DNA of 64,000 bases from Halichondria panicea (GCF_963675165.1 NC_087385.1:2976501-3040500); one strand, 5' to 3'. Shown: positions 10,591 to 20,816, numbered from the stretch's first letter. The notes: a model not told the origin generated them from the sequence alone. A program made the numbers and translations.

Positions 10591-11018
10591 AAATCCTTGG
10601 GCCTCAGTTATGGGGTGCGGCTTACCTTGATGTAGGCTCTGCGGATGCGGCGCTTACCTGGTTGTAGGCGTGGCCTCTTTCAGTTTTCTCTGCGGGTGCG
10701 GGGCTTACCTTGCTCTCAGTTTTTCTTTGCGCTTACCTAAGTGGCTGCAGGGGGGGGGAACCCGAAAGGGAATTTCCACAGCAGGGCGGGTCGGAGATTC
10801 GGATTCTTGTGAAGTTCCGCTCCACGTAGTCCATTTGCTCTTGGGACACCTCGTCGGCCCTGGTCGTCGTCTAGCAGAGCAACGCTGTAGTCGGGACTGT
10901 CTTTTCCAACACTCTGGCGTGTGTGGCAGCATGCGCGGTAACTTTATTATCATAGCCCGAGGTAACGCCGCGGTTAGGGTACTTCCCCGTTAACTACGTT
11001 TAACTACATTAAACTGCT

Positions 11019-11690
11019 AATTGCATGCCACCTGAGGTGGGAGAGACCTGAGAAGGGCGGCTCACTTGCACTGAGGAGATTCAAGAGCTAATGCTCAGAG
11101 ATATGGTGGGCTGGTACCGTCAATTAAAATTGGAAGAAAGTTCTCCAATTATTAGTTTGATGTATGTGCAAATATATACAATGTACCAGTTGAGCATCCT
11201 CCTCCTCCCTCACAGTTACTGCAATAATTATAACTGACCACAACTATTTATAAATTGGACATTGATAATGGCTAACAGCTATTCTTGCGTGTATAATTAT
11301 ATGATGGCTGCACTTGATCGAATTTCAATACCATGAGTGCGAGTCGTGCGAGTGTTACAATTCAGTCATTGGAAATCGATCAACGCAAAATTAGGTTAGG
11401 CGACAACAGTACTTAATGTATACTTCAACATTAATTTGATGGCTTTCTTTGTAATGTTTGCAAAAAAAAAACCTGGGTATATACCAGTCACTAACATATT
11501 GAATTTTACAAGTCATTCCTTATGAGGGCATTGTACACAGCATTCCGTGCTTCCTACGTATCCAAAGCAACATTTGGAGTCACAGGATTGTCAGGTTCAA
11601 CATGTACTTCTATAATATAGGTACAGGGACACCTTCGTCAATAAGTACGCTTTTGGATATAGTTTTTCCTTAATACGATATGGTGTGTGA
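11019..11690 (-). repeat. HIRAN-bearing repeat, copy A (truncated)
   Basis: This matches the complement of about 32860-33880. Shared parts are the GGGCGGCT end, the CTCCCTCACAG and GACCACAACTATTTATAAAT blocks, and the coding-like tract TACGTAGGAAGCACGGAATG on the minus strand. The minus strand at about 11690-11500 contains fragments of the same HIRAN-like protein. Its outer end fuses with repeat A of the PAT-like element, so one terminus is lost. The hairpins seen at 33373-33497 in copy B are absent here. Confidence 0.65.
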
Positions 11691-11770
11691 TAGGCTAGGC
11701 TCCGGTGAACTTAGACAACCTCGTATTACAAATAATCTAGTCTCGAATTCCTCATTGTAAGCAAACAAAA

Positions 11771-11834
11771 TCTAGTCTCGCGGGCCATACTCCACAATCT
11801 GATTGTGGAGTATGACTACAACTGCCTGCGAGAC
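11771..11834. repeat. Short near-perfect hairpin
   Basis: The core CATACTCCACAATC / GATTGTGGAGTATG (14-bp arms, 1-base loop) lies at about 11787-11815. It sits inside an outer pair AGTCTCGCGGGC / GCCTGCGAGACT. It is probably a miniature foldback element. No gene is involved. Confidence 0.6.
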
Positions 11835-11940
11835 TACAAAACGATTCAACTTCAAGCCTGTACGATATAAATTGAAGGGCCATGTAAATATTTAAATATG
11901 ATTCTTTATAGGTACGCCATTGTCGATAGGAAAGTATTAA

Positions 11941-12803
11941 CCCTTTAACCCCGCAATAGTGACTTTTTTTGCGAAATTCTAATTCTGCGATACTTAGGAA
12001 GTAGCTCGAACTACGCAATCCCTGTATAGAGGAAGAGCTGTAGAATCACATGCAATTTAGTCTAGAATTTTCCAAGCCACGTTGCTATGTTAAAATTTCA
12101 TTAGCATCTTACCGCACGAAGTTTATAGTTATGGCTAGGTTGTTTACTTGTGCCGATGTGCTTGAACAGCTTGAGGACAGCATCTCCTCTGGTGATGACA
12201 GTGCCTATGAAGGAGAGGGGATAGTAGGATACCTCCCAAAGGTTACCAGATTTATGCCAGACGCTGATGAACTGTCTGGGACTGAGGACATGCATGACAT
12301 GGACCTAGACGCTAGAGCTGTGGACCAGGACGGTGAAAGACCAGGAGAGGGCGCACTGTGTGACTCTGGCAAGTAGTATAGTATAGCTAGAATATCAGTA
12401 GTAAGTATAGTATAGCTAAAATAGAATTAGCAGTAATGAACAGTCTTTATGTGATCATAGATCGTTCACTGATATAGTAATACATGTACTTCAAATTGAT
12501 ATATCTTAGCACTGTTACATTCATATGATGTGAAAATCAAGCTTGGCTGATCCAATGATAGGCTGATCCATAAAAAAATTTTTTTGATTTTATCTCACCG
12601 CTGGCCGAGCATTTAAAATGACAAAAACGGGTGAGCGTAATAACCGTGGTTGTTATGGCAACACATGTTGCACCATTTTATTCCTTGTTGTATGGGCATT
12701 CTATTGGTATATGGTTGCTAGGCATTTTATTGCTCTGGAAACCCGATAGAGAATTTACAGACATTTCACTTCACTGTTAATTAAGAATCCGACGGTTAAA
12801 GAG
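11941..12803 (+). mobile_element. piggyBac-type non-autonomous element, copy 1
   Basis: The element is bounded by the target duplication TTAA at 11937-11940 and 12804-12807. Its ends are CCCTTTAACCCCGC on the left and, inverted, CTCTTTAACCGTCGG on the right. TTAA targets with CCYTTTAACC-type termini are diagnostic of piggyBac. At 863 bp it is too short for a full transposase. It keeps only an N-terminal coding piece (12131-12376). A second copy, inverted and truncated, lies at 45285-46069. Confidence 0.88.
12131..12376 (+). pseudogene. N-terminal remnant of a piggyBac transposase
   Basis: The frame starts at the ATG of MARLFTCADVLEQLEDS, chosen because the same start is recognisable in the second copy (complement of 45650-45895). 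It continues for about 82 codons through an acidic, Ser-rich tract (SSGDDSAYEGEGIVGYLPK and then DADELSGTEDMHDMDLD). Low-complexity acidic N-termini precede the catalytic domain in piggyBac transposases. The DDE catalytic domain is absent: the frame stops at 12376 and the right terminus follows. It may be a leftover, or a short protein that could still be expressed. An upstream in-frame ATG at 12050 is less likely. Confidence 0.65.
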
Positions 12804-12982
12804 TTAAAACTCTGCATTCTCTCTTCAATGTCGTTCTTTGAACTTTTGTGATTCTGTGATTCAGCTACCGTTTTATCTCCCCATTTTGTTGGCAAAATAG
12901 AGGGTACACGTTGTTGCCATCAAACATTTTCTTGTCGCGAATCGTACACTTGAATTACCTAAGTTGCATTTTTTGATTGTCC

Positions 12983-13066
12983 TAGCCTCGATCCCAGGCC
13001 GAGTTTTATAATGGTTTCACGCCTAACCGTTATAAAAGCGAAAACTCGGCCTGGGATCGAGGTTAG
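12983..13066. repeat. Palindromic mini-element, TAGCCTCGATCCCAGGCCG family
   Basis: This is an 84-bp near-palindrome. TAGCCTCGATCCCAGGCCG at the left pairs with CGGCCTGGGATCGAGGTTA at the right, and the inner parts pair through ATAACGGTTAGG-like sequence. Relatives lie at 35433-35535, and related ends at 20407, 32178 and 34590. Confidence 0.75.
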
Positions 13067-13625
13067 CGTATACCGTACTTATTCGATTTAAAAAGAAATA
13101 TGCCGATTTTCTGACCTCTAAAAATAGTGACTGCAGAATTATTTTTTTATGGTCAAATCACAGCCGGCCGCAAGAAACAACGTACCGAATATTTGTGGTT
13201 CAGCACCTGGTAGCTGCAGGTAAAGGTAGGCAAGGTCGCTTTCGTGGTCGGACCTCCAACCACGAAAACCATGAATATTTTGCCCCACGAAATTACACGC
13301 TATACGGTAATTTAAGCGGCCTATAATCGAGTCTATGTACAGCACATTGTAGAGCAGTCAAGACAGGTAATGAGCATGCTGACTATAAATATAATCCTTT
13401 GTAGTTTTAGCCACGCCCTATAACACGGAATGCTTCACGCAAAAATTTCATAAAAACTTCGTTTCCAATCCCTTTTCTTTTGTATCTCTGATTTAAAGCG
13501 ACACTTAAAAATAATTACGATGCCAGAGGTCGCTACGTTTGGAGGTTGAAAAATTCAATTGAAGTCCAGCTGTCGCGCATTTGGAGGGTCGCATCTAAAT
13601 AGAGGGAATGCGCATGCGTGCAAGA

Positions 13626-13890
13626 ATGGCTGTATTGCTGGAGTGTACTATCCGTGGCTACCACCACTACAAAACTATTTGGACAGCAGTAACAGGCCAG
13701 GTGCTACAAGAAGAAGGGAATCATCATGATCCACATGCAGTTTGTATTAAAAATAATGATCCAAAAAAGTATTCTAGGAATAGAAGAGGGCATGTGGAAG
13801 CAATAGTGACAGGACCAAGAAAATTTGCTTATGATCTGGAACATGCACGGACGGCCTTGTAAATACTTATATGTCGGTGAGAAACAACTT
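13626..13890 (+). pseudogene. HIRAN-like domain fragment
   Basis: The ATG at 13626 begins MAVLLECTIRGYHHYKTIW, then TGQVLQEEGNHHDPHAVCIK and VTGPRKFAYDLEH. The pattern 'aromatic-Gly-Tyr ... Glu-x-x-Asn-x-x-Asp-x-x-Ala-Val' is that of HIRAN domains, which bind 3' DNA ends in HLTF/Rad5-type proteins. Stand-alone versions are, as I recall, numerous in sponges and cnidarians. The frame stops at 13862. A +1 frame then continues ACKYLYVGEKQ, so the end is frameshifted, and the middle is shorter than a usual HIRAN. It sits inside the pogo-like element in the opposite orientation to the transposase. Confidence 0.6.
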
Positions 13891-14358
13891 AGCTAGTGGC
13901 AAGATGTATTGGTTTATTATAGTTGATGTTGATCGTTTCAATACTAGTCGATGATAATTTTGATAGGAACCGCTATAAATATGGGGTACGCTAGGGACCA
14001 TTCTCCAGCACAGATAGACTCAGACTCAGACTCAGACATTCGCTAGAATACCGTTGTGGCAGATTTCTTCGTTGGACTCGTCAAAAGAATACTGACAATC
14101 ATCGGAGCTGGAGTCGCTAGAAACATTATCAAATATATCATCTGCTGATGGAGGTTGATTCGACCTCGCCAAAAACTTCAACCCTTCCATCATAGAATCA
14201 AGTCGTCTTCATCCCCGTGACAAGGAGCCCTCTTTGCCTTGATTTTGCTCCAGGCGTCCAATCAATGATGTCCTGGCGACTTGGTGGAGAGATCTTCTCG
14301 TTAGGATCTGCATTTTAACATGTAGTTTTGCGTAAGAGAGACTTGTTTAAGCAGACGT

Positions 14359-15517
14359 CTAGAGACTGGAGCACAGATGTCCAGCCTCCTGGTTGGAGTC
14401 TGTACTGGCAGATATGTGGGCCTGAAACTTGTCAAGGCAAAGAATTGATTCTATACAGCCAGTCTTCTTGACGTACAGCATCCATATCTCATCGATGTAT
14501 CTCACCATCAAGGAATCGTCCATCCATGCTTTATCTTGAGTCGCAACAGCAAAACCTGTCGGAACAACAAGTTTCTTTATTGTCCGGTTTGTCTTCCCCT
14601 TTAAAATTATCATTGGCGGCAGTGCAGGTGAGTACTACCGTCAAGTGACGCTCTATATATATATAATATATATACTAGTCAATTAAGTATGTACTTGATT
14701 CTCAGTTGTCCTTATTTTGATAGTTTTTGCCCCTTCATGTGAATGGTTTTCCCAGGGACCATGTCAAAATATACAGGCGCTTCGTCCATAATTATTACCA
14801 AGGCACCTATATATATAAATAATTAAGTTAAGCTGAAGCTTTTATAGAAACACCTATTTGTTCCTCTAGGTTTTTGGGCAGCTTTTGTGCCAGGGTGATT
14901 TTTTGACGGAGCACAAGGAATTGTTATAAACACAGTATCAGGACCACTCCTGACGAATCATACCTACATAAATTTTGGAACAATAGGAGTGATTAAAACA
15001 AGTTGCAAATCACGCATTTCCAGCACCAGTGAATCCTGAGGATAAGATATCGTTCTCCCCTTCCCTTTCTTGCAGATGGCTCTTCTTAAATTCATCACTT
15101 TTTCATACTGCGTCGGTGCACTCCAAACTTTCGCTCGGCAGGTCGCAAACCATGCAGCCTTGCTATCTTTGTTGAGTATCTCCTATGAATGAGCGGTTCA
15201 CCTACAAAATTTGATAGTCAACAGTTATTATAGCCTCGGTCGATCGGCTACACAGTTAATTGTATGCACCAGCAGAAAGCTTTACCCTGACACAGTCATT
15301 GACACTGACCTGTTGCTCCATCAAAAGTGGATGGTTGCTGGTTTGCACGGCTTGCAACTGCAGCTGGTTGTTGCTCAATACGAGGGTGCTTTCTTGGTAT
15401 TGGCTTTCCTAATGGCCTCTTAGCTGGAAGGTCAGGTCTGATACAGGGTCTGGCGGCAGCCTCCTCTGCAGTTTCAACAGCGAAAAAATCTGTGATCTTT
15501 ACCTCCATTTGTAGCAT
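14359..15517 (-). pseudogene. pogo/Tigger-like transposase (CENP-B HTH + DDE), frameshifted
   Basis: On the minus strand, 15517-15296 gives an N-terminal basic/proline-rich stretch. At 15190-15000, frames shift through LRRAICKKGKGRTISYP, resembling a CENP-B-type DNA-binding segment. MDEAPVYFDMVPGKTIHMKG follows at about 14795-14735 and contains the first catalytic Asp. The open block 14613-14359 has MIILKGKTNRTIKK, then AWMDDSLMVRYIDEIW, and ILCLDKFQAHIS with the second catalytic Asp. The block that should hold the third Asp is missing after the stop. Stops and frameshifts make it inactive. It would catalyse cut-and-paste transposition into TA sites. Confidence 0.75.
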
Positions 15518-15616
15518 TGATTATTTCCAAGCGCAGCTGGCGCATGCTATAGAGGCGAAAATATTACATTTTGACGCAATATTTGGAGGGTCGCTTTAAA
15601 TCGAATAAGTACGGTA

Positions 15617-15919
15617 ATAAATTAGTAATAAATAGGTTTGTCTATAAGTTCACCAGAGGAGGTTGGACGCGCGTCATCCACCGTCAGGTTTTATCACGTG
15701 CGCTCATAAGATAAAATGGCCGATAAGGGCACCTCGATGCTCCACTGTTTTGTAGGCTGTACAGAGACACTGCAAATAGCCAGAAGTGGTCTAGGAGCAT
15801 TCCCACCGCCCTCTCACCTTCCCTAAACTGCTGAAAAGATTCCAAGATGGATCTAGACTAGTATTTAGATTTTTTGACACTTTTCCAATTTTTGTTTAAC
15901 AGGATTATGATCGCATTAC
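15617..15919. other. Intergenic stretch with half of an inverted repeat
   Basis: TTCACCAGAGGAGGTTGGAC at about 15651-15671 recurs inverted at about 18868-18890, beyond the other side of the hAT element. The hAT element may therefore have landed in an older, larger element. No gene is visible. Confidence 0.4.
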
Positions 15920-18757
15920 CAGTGTGGATTATAAGAAATGTGAAGTGAACTGACTTATGTCAGACCATTTACCAAATGATCAGTCAAATAGATTCCTGTT
16001 CTGCCATGAATGTCGCGGCCCCCCCCCCCCAGAATGTTTTTGTATTTTAGATGCCTCGAGACATTTGATGGATTAATAGTCGTATAATTTTCTTGTCATG
16101 AATGATAATTATATTACACGTTCACATAGTTATTATGTAGGATCGAGATAATTAATAATTATACACATAATTAATGTATCAGTATAAGGTCAAAGGTGAA
16201 AATTTATTAGTTATCGAACCAGGAATCCCATTCATCCAGTGACAAGGTAGAGTCGGACTCAGCTTCGTCAGGAATTGTTATTGATGTACTTGTTGAGCCC
16301 TCACCGCTACGAGGAGCATACCGGTTGCGAGTACTCTGATTAGGTCTTCGTGTAGAGTCATTCCACCAAGTTTCCACAGCTTTGTTAGGTGAAAAATCTT
16401 CAAGTGGAGGTCCCTCTAGTCGAATTTCTAGAATGTCAGTTAGCATTTGATGACTAAGTTGTGTTCTACGATCTGTTTTTACCAGTTTCAAAGCCGAGAA
16501 CATTCTCTCTATGCACCCATTAGAAAAAGGGAGGCTAAAACATAGCTCACACAACAAAATGACATTTTCCCATCTGACAGCATCTGGGCAAACATGGAGC
16601 TTGTACCATACACTCTTGTAACCGTCTGTTTCTATTGACAAATATTGTCGAGAATACTCTAATACTTCAGTTATTTCGTCTTGAAGTTCCAGAATTCGAA
16701 CACCTACAGCCTCCAGGGGTTCTCTGAATGTGGTTGCTATTACATCAACAGCATTCTGAACTTCTGTGAGTGCTTTGTCCTCCGCCTCTGCCACTGGGGC
16801 GCGCCAAGTTTGGGTATCAAGAAATGTCAGTATTGCTCGAAGTAAGTTGACATCTGACCACTCAAGTCTCTCTCGCATGCTAGAATCAAGTCTTTGAACA
16901 TCTGCCAAGGCTTGGTCTCTGCATGATGTCAGCATGATGTCAACATAGCTTGGTTGTAGTTCTTTAGAGTAGCTCCTTGATACTCATTCCCAGCTGTTAG
17001 TCTATTGCAAATAAGCTTCACAGTCGGCCATTGTAGGGGATCAGTGTCGGTTAAGCTCTGTAGCGACTTCATAGATTTTAGAATGCTCTGTAAACTAGAA
17101 ACAATGTCCAGTTTCTCTTCTTGCAGCACCTTACTGAGCATAGACGGCACTTTTAAAGCATCCACATACATAGAGCATCCAATAAGTATCTTGCCTTGCT
17201 GCCACTTCAACAGATATCCTTTTAAACGAGCTCTGTCGGAACTTGAAACTGAGCGATCTTCTGCTAGAGATTCAAGGTGAGCCATGTACGCACCATAGCG
17301 ATCAACAATCCTCTGCAATGCCTGGCGTTTGTGCGAAATCCATCGACTACCCTCAGAGCGAATTGGGGTATCACCACTCTTTGGGAATTCAAACACTCCT
17401 CTCAGGTCACTGACTACTTCTGCCAGCTCTCTCAGTTTCTTTGGAGACTTGGAGTATAGGTAGTATAGACGGAGTAGCATGTCACTAATACCCTGAAATA
17501 GACCGCTGGTGAACGAGTCTTTACAAGCCAGCTCCAGCCTGTGAGCATAACACCACCCCCAAAAAATCCACGGGAGTGCTCGTTGCATTTTTCCTCGCAT
17601 ACCGTTGCGTTGACCAATATTTACTGATGCTCCATCAGTGCAACTACCAATTAGTATTGGCCTGCTCGCCAACACGTCAGCCTTCTCGAGCACACTATCA
17701 ATTCCAAACGGTTCTAGAGCTTGCTTAACACACACAATTAGCCCATCTGCATTGACTTTTGTAGGGACCTGGATACTGAAGAATCTAACAATGACCCTAC
17801 TTCAGCTTTATTTTTACAAAAGCCCATTATACCAATTAGTTCATCTTCTACATTGCCAGCATCAGTAGTGCCATCCATAAGAAAACTAAAGAGGTGGAGA
17901 TTCGACTGGATAGTGTTTACAAATTCATTGCGCTGGGTCATTGCTATGTACTTAGTAAACGATCGAGCTGAGTCCTTGGTCATATACGATTCCCCCAATT
18001 CTACACCATGACGTCTCTCCAACTGATGAATGGGTGAATATTTACGGAAAGCTAGGTTTTCCTTAGCAAGCATATAACATATGTCAAATTTTCTGCCCAT
18101 TTTCTCTTTCGTTGCTTGGTCCATTGGCCCAGACAGTAAGCTTCGAGCAATTGGAGCATACTCGATGAGTGGTGCCTTTGTTGCTTTTGCATGCTGGATA
18201 CGCATAACAGACATGGACCGCTTGTGTTGATCACTCTTGGCATGATCAAGGACATTGCTTAGCTTTTGGTTTGTTGATCCTTTAATCCAGACAGCAGAGA
18301 AGTTTTTTGTCCCACATATCTTGTCTTCGAATGTTCTACAAGTTTCACACCACAAAGTATCTACAAACTTGTCTTGCTCTGTACAACGCAGCCACGATAG
18401 AGTGCTGTGCTCTTTCTCTTGTTGGAGCTGCCACTTCTTAAAAGTTCCAACAGACACTTGTCTTTTAGGCTGCTTAGAATTCTGAGAGTGTCCACTGCTA
18501 GAGCTAGAGCGCTTTGATGCCATAATTAGCTAGCTAGCTATTCACAAAAACAATAACTATTTTTTTCACGTGGCTAATTATGATGAATCAGCATGCAATG
18601 AGAACTAATTAGCTTGCTGAATCAGCACGCAAATGCGCATGCGCAACTAGATCTCGAGTTCTGGCAGGTCATTGTGGCAGCCCAGAGCTAAGCTGACCAG
18701 TTTTTCAGGTGTTTGGGTCGGTTATTAGCCGAATGCCGACCGTTATAATCCACACTG
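15920..18757 (-). mobile_element. Near full-length hAT transposon with 5-bp target duplication
   Basis: The terminal inverted repeats CAGTGTGGATTATAA are at 15920-15934 and, inverted, 18743-18757. The flanking direct repeat is ATTAC (15915-15919 and 18758-18762), only 5 bp, where classical hAT elements make 8 bp. One long transposase gene on the minus strand fills most of the 2838 bp. A short deleted relative with the same ends and its own 5-bp duplication is at 2044-2742. Confidence 0.9.
16207..18523 (-). pseudogene. hAT transposase (TTF zinc finger, DUF4371, dimerisation domain), two frameshifts
   Basis: Three consecutive open frames make one protein of about 770 residues. 18523-17738 starts MASKRSSSSS, has a TTF-type zinc finger (WCETCRTFEDKI ... 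HAKSDQHKRS) and the DUF4371 block FLMDGTTDAGNVEDELIGI. 17735-16929 continues the RNase H-like core (CTDGASVNIGQRNGM, WGWCYAHRLELACKD). 16935-16207 ends in the hAT dimerisation signature LPFSNGCIERMFSALKLVK. The first break is a one-base-type frameshift at about 17765, where PTKVNADGL continues in another frame. The second is an 11-bp tandem duplication at about 16922-16943, so that MLTSC is read at the end of one frame and again at the start of the next. The gene resembles ZNF862-like host proteins, which derive from this hAT group. Confidence 0.9.
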
Positions 18758-18762
18758 ATTAC

Positions 18763-19139
18763 TCTGTTTCTCTTTAGCGTTCTCTAGCTCTTACTTGAGC
18801 TTTTACATTCTCACCTTTGACAGGTTTATAATTATCACATGACGTCATGATGATGCGTGTCCAACCTCCTCTGAAGTTCACCGTGTTTGATGCACTTCCT
18901 TCACGTGACCCCACCCCTAGACCGAGCTGCATGCATGGCCGGGCAGTGGACAAAGGGACCTAGGGCAGAGCCTCCAAGTATATGGTTTTTTCCGTATTTA
19001 TACGGATTTCTGTCTTCTAATACGGCAAAAATACAGATATACATGTAGATCCCTTTTGTCAGCTTTCAGAATAAGTTAACTGGTGAATGATCTAGTAGCA
19101 TCCTCTATGCCGTAGTGAGTCTGATACTGCACTGAAAGA
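18763..19139. other. Non-coding stretch right of the hAT element
   Basis: This holds the inverted partner (about 18868-18890) of the repeat at 15651-15671, and AT-rich sequence. No gene or RNA was recognised. Confidence 0.35.
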
Positions 19140-19620
19140 CAGCTATAAATTTATCTTATAAAGCCATAGATATAAGAAGGGAGAGGGATGGGAAACGGAG
19201 CACATGCGCAGAATCACTTCTGTGTAATGCCAAAACTTGATTCGCGTTTCGGCTCCGCCAACCCAGCGGGAAATGTTATTACTATCATTCACAGCTGCTG
19301 AGCATCCACACCTACTGTGCATCATATAGAAGCGTTGTGTATCTCACCAAGAGCTTGAAAACTTTCAAAGGCAGTTTTTTGAGTGTTGTATTATCGTTTC
19401 GGCTCTATCTAGTGGCTTTGTGTACCGGAGAGGCTGTGACTACAGCCCAAGTAGCTGTGCAAGTAAAATCAAAGCCTTTAGGTGGGTAAGTAATGGTCTT
19501 AGTAAGCTGGTTTTTAAAAGCAGACTTTTTGTGTACCCATTTAGAAAGTAAATGTCTCTTTGTATTCATTGATAGTTGGTTCATTGTATCGGCACAGTAA
19601 TTTACCAAGTCTCGCTTGCC
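19140..19620 (-). repeat. Dispersed repeat family R2, copy 2
   Basis: The complement of this stretch aligns with 780-1330, with several small deletions relative to that copy. It contains the shared blocks listed for copy 1. No intact frame is shared between copies, so coding function is not supported. Confidence 0.6.
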
Positions 19621-20194
19621 ACGCCCCTTTATTGAAGGGGCGGGGCAATTACAAAGCCAGCATGTTTTGTACTGAAAATTATCATTAAATACGGAAAAAT
19701 AAGTTTAAAAGAAAAGTCTCTACTTGGAGGCTCTGCTAGGGGACTAGGTAGGATAGCCTTGATAGTCTCCTATCATCTCATGTCAAGCAAAGCCAGAGTA
19801 TAATGTTCTCTGAGAAAAGCCATGGTCTAACCAAAATTAATCGTAGGAGTTTGACCCATACTAATTTTGAGTGCAGCAAAAGGGGGTGAGGGAAGTTAGT
19901 TTTTTGTGTGCACAATTCGACAGTCGCCCACTGAGGAGAATATTCAGTGCTCTATCTTGCTAGCAGGTGAGACAGTTTTGATAACAAAGCACAAAGACAT
20001 CCCATGAACAACAACAAAAGACAACTAGAGCAAAATTAATGCTCTCAATAAATAACTAATTAACATTCTTAACAAAAACCATGGAAACTATAACTAAACT
20101 AATTAAGTACTTAATTCAGGGTGTTCCTGTGGTTTGAGAATTCCTGCCATCGTTCTCAATTTGAAATTTTGCAAAACGTCCTTTTGTAAACATA

Positions 20195-20395
20195 TCAGCT
20201 GTCGGACAATATGTAAGTTTGATATTTCAGAATAAAGTGATATTTAATATCAACATGTTTAGTACGCCCGTGAAATTGTGGGTTTTTAGTCATTGCAATA
20301 GCGTCTCGTGGTTGGGGTTGTTTGAGTCCCAATTCAGTGATAATTTTTCTGAGCCACTGGAGAGAGCTGTTGAAAGAGCAACACAGCTTTGTTTT
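20195..20395 (-). pseudogene. copia RNase H C-terminal remnant
   Basis: Reading from the insertion edge toward 20195 gives SLQWLRKIITELGLKQPQP, then AIAMTKNPQFHGRTKHVDIK and YHFI. This is the very conserved end of copia RNase H ('DNQGAI ... RTKHIDI'), but the DNQG part is missing between PQP and AIAM. The upstream half lies beyond the inserted element, after 20827. Confidence 0.82.
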
Positions 20396-20406
20396 TTGCT
20401 CTTCCA

Positions 20407-20816
20407 TTAGCCTCGATCCCAGGCCGCACTTCCCACTAGGGAAGTGTGCCTGCATGCGCTAATATCGCTTTGATCTATGACATCACAACGAAAGGAAGTG
20501 GATTGAAGGAAGTAGTTCGATTGAGCCAGCATTCTCTGATAGCTACCCTTAGCCTTAACAAAAGACTCACAGCCTGCAACAGTGTGGATGACAATCATCT
20601 GAAAAGAGTGAGAGCCTATATGGACAGGCCACGCGTGAAAGTCTACTGCAGTACAACAAACCTACACAGCTCTGTCTCTATCTAGCTAGCTATATAGCTT
20701 GACTTTTAGGATATTTTCTCTGATGTATCCAGTATTATAGGAATATTTACGGGGGGAAAAATCCAATAATTTGGCGCAGCAGTCGATAGCAGGCCTTCTT
20801 TCAAAGGCCGGTGAAG
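20407..20816. mobile_element. 410-bp insertion in the copia element, 11-bp target duplication
   Basis: The target TTGCTCTTCCA (20396-20406) recurs as TTGCTCCTCCA (20817-20827). The element begins TTAGCCTCGATCCCAGGCCG and ends CAAAGGCCGGTGAAG. The two ends are not inverted repeats of each other. A longer relative in reverse orientation lies at 34002-34590. No gene is present. The absence of terminal inverted repeats plus a long duplication is compatible with a SINE. No clear pol III boxes were seen. Confidence 0.72.

Larger units (their letters stand above)
6522..11018 (-). mobile_element. PAT-like retrotransposon (DIRS superfamily) with split direct repeats
   Basis: Read on the minus strand, the order is repeat A (11015-10899), coding region, repeat B (6873-6792), repeat A (6753-6672), repeat B (6614-6522). 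That A1-body-B1-A2-B2 plan is the split-direct-repeat layout of PAT/Ngaro-type tyrosine-recombinase retroelements. Repeat A includes GTCTTTTCCAACACTCTGGC and GTAACGCCGCGGTT. Repeat B includes TGCCCCACGTCTCTGTTGCG and CCTCATTCAGCC. The body carries, in order, a gag-like region, reverse transcriptase and a tyrosine recombinase, all broken by indels. A Merlin transposon splits it at 7573-8955. The region is more GC-rich than its surroundings. Confidence 0.8.
13073..15614 (-). mobile_element. pogo/Tigger-like DNA transposon (Tc1/mariner superfamily), decayed
   Basis: The ends CCGTACTTATTCGATTTAAA (13073) and its inverse (to 15614) are each flanked by TA, the Tc1/mariner target. The minus strand holds a broken pogo-type transposase (15517-14359). 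The left part includes a second copy of an end-like motif (TTTAAAGCGACACTTAAAAAT at about 13494) and a HIRAN-like fragment on the + strand. It may therefore be two nested related elements. Confidence 0.72.

Noticed and set aside
6672-11015. LTRs of an ordinary LTR retrotransposon
   Set aside because: The direct repeats are offset and interleaved with a second repeat pair (6522-6614, 6792-6873). That is the split-direct-repeat plan, and the internal enzyme is a tyrosine recombinase rather than a DDE integrase.
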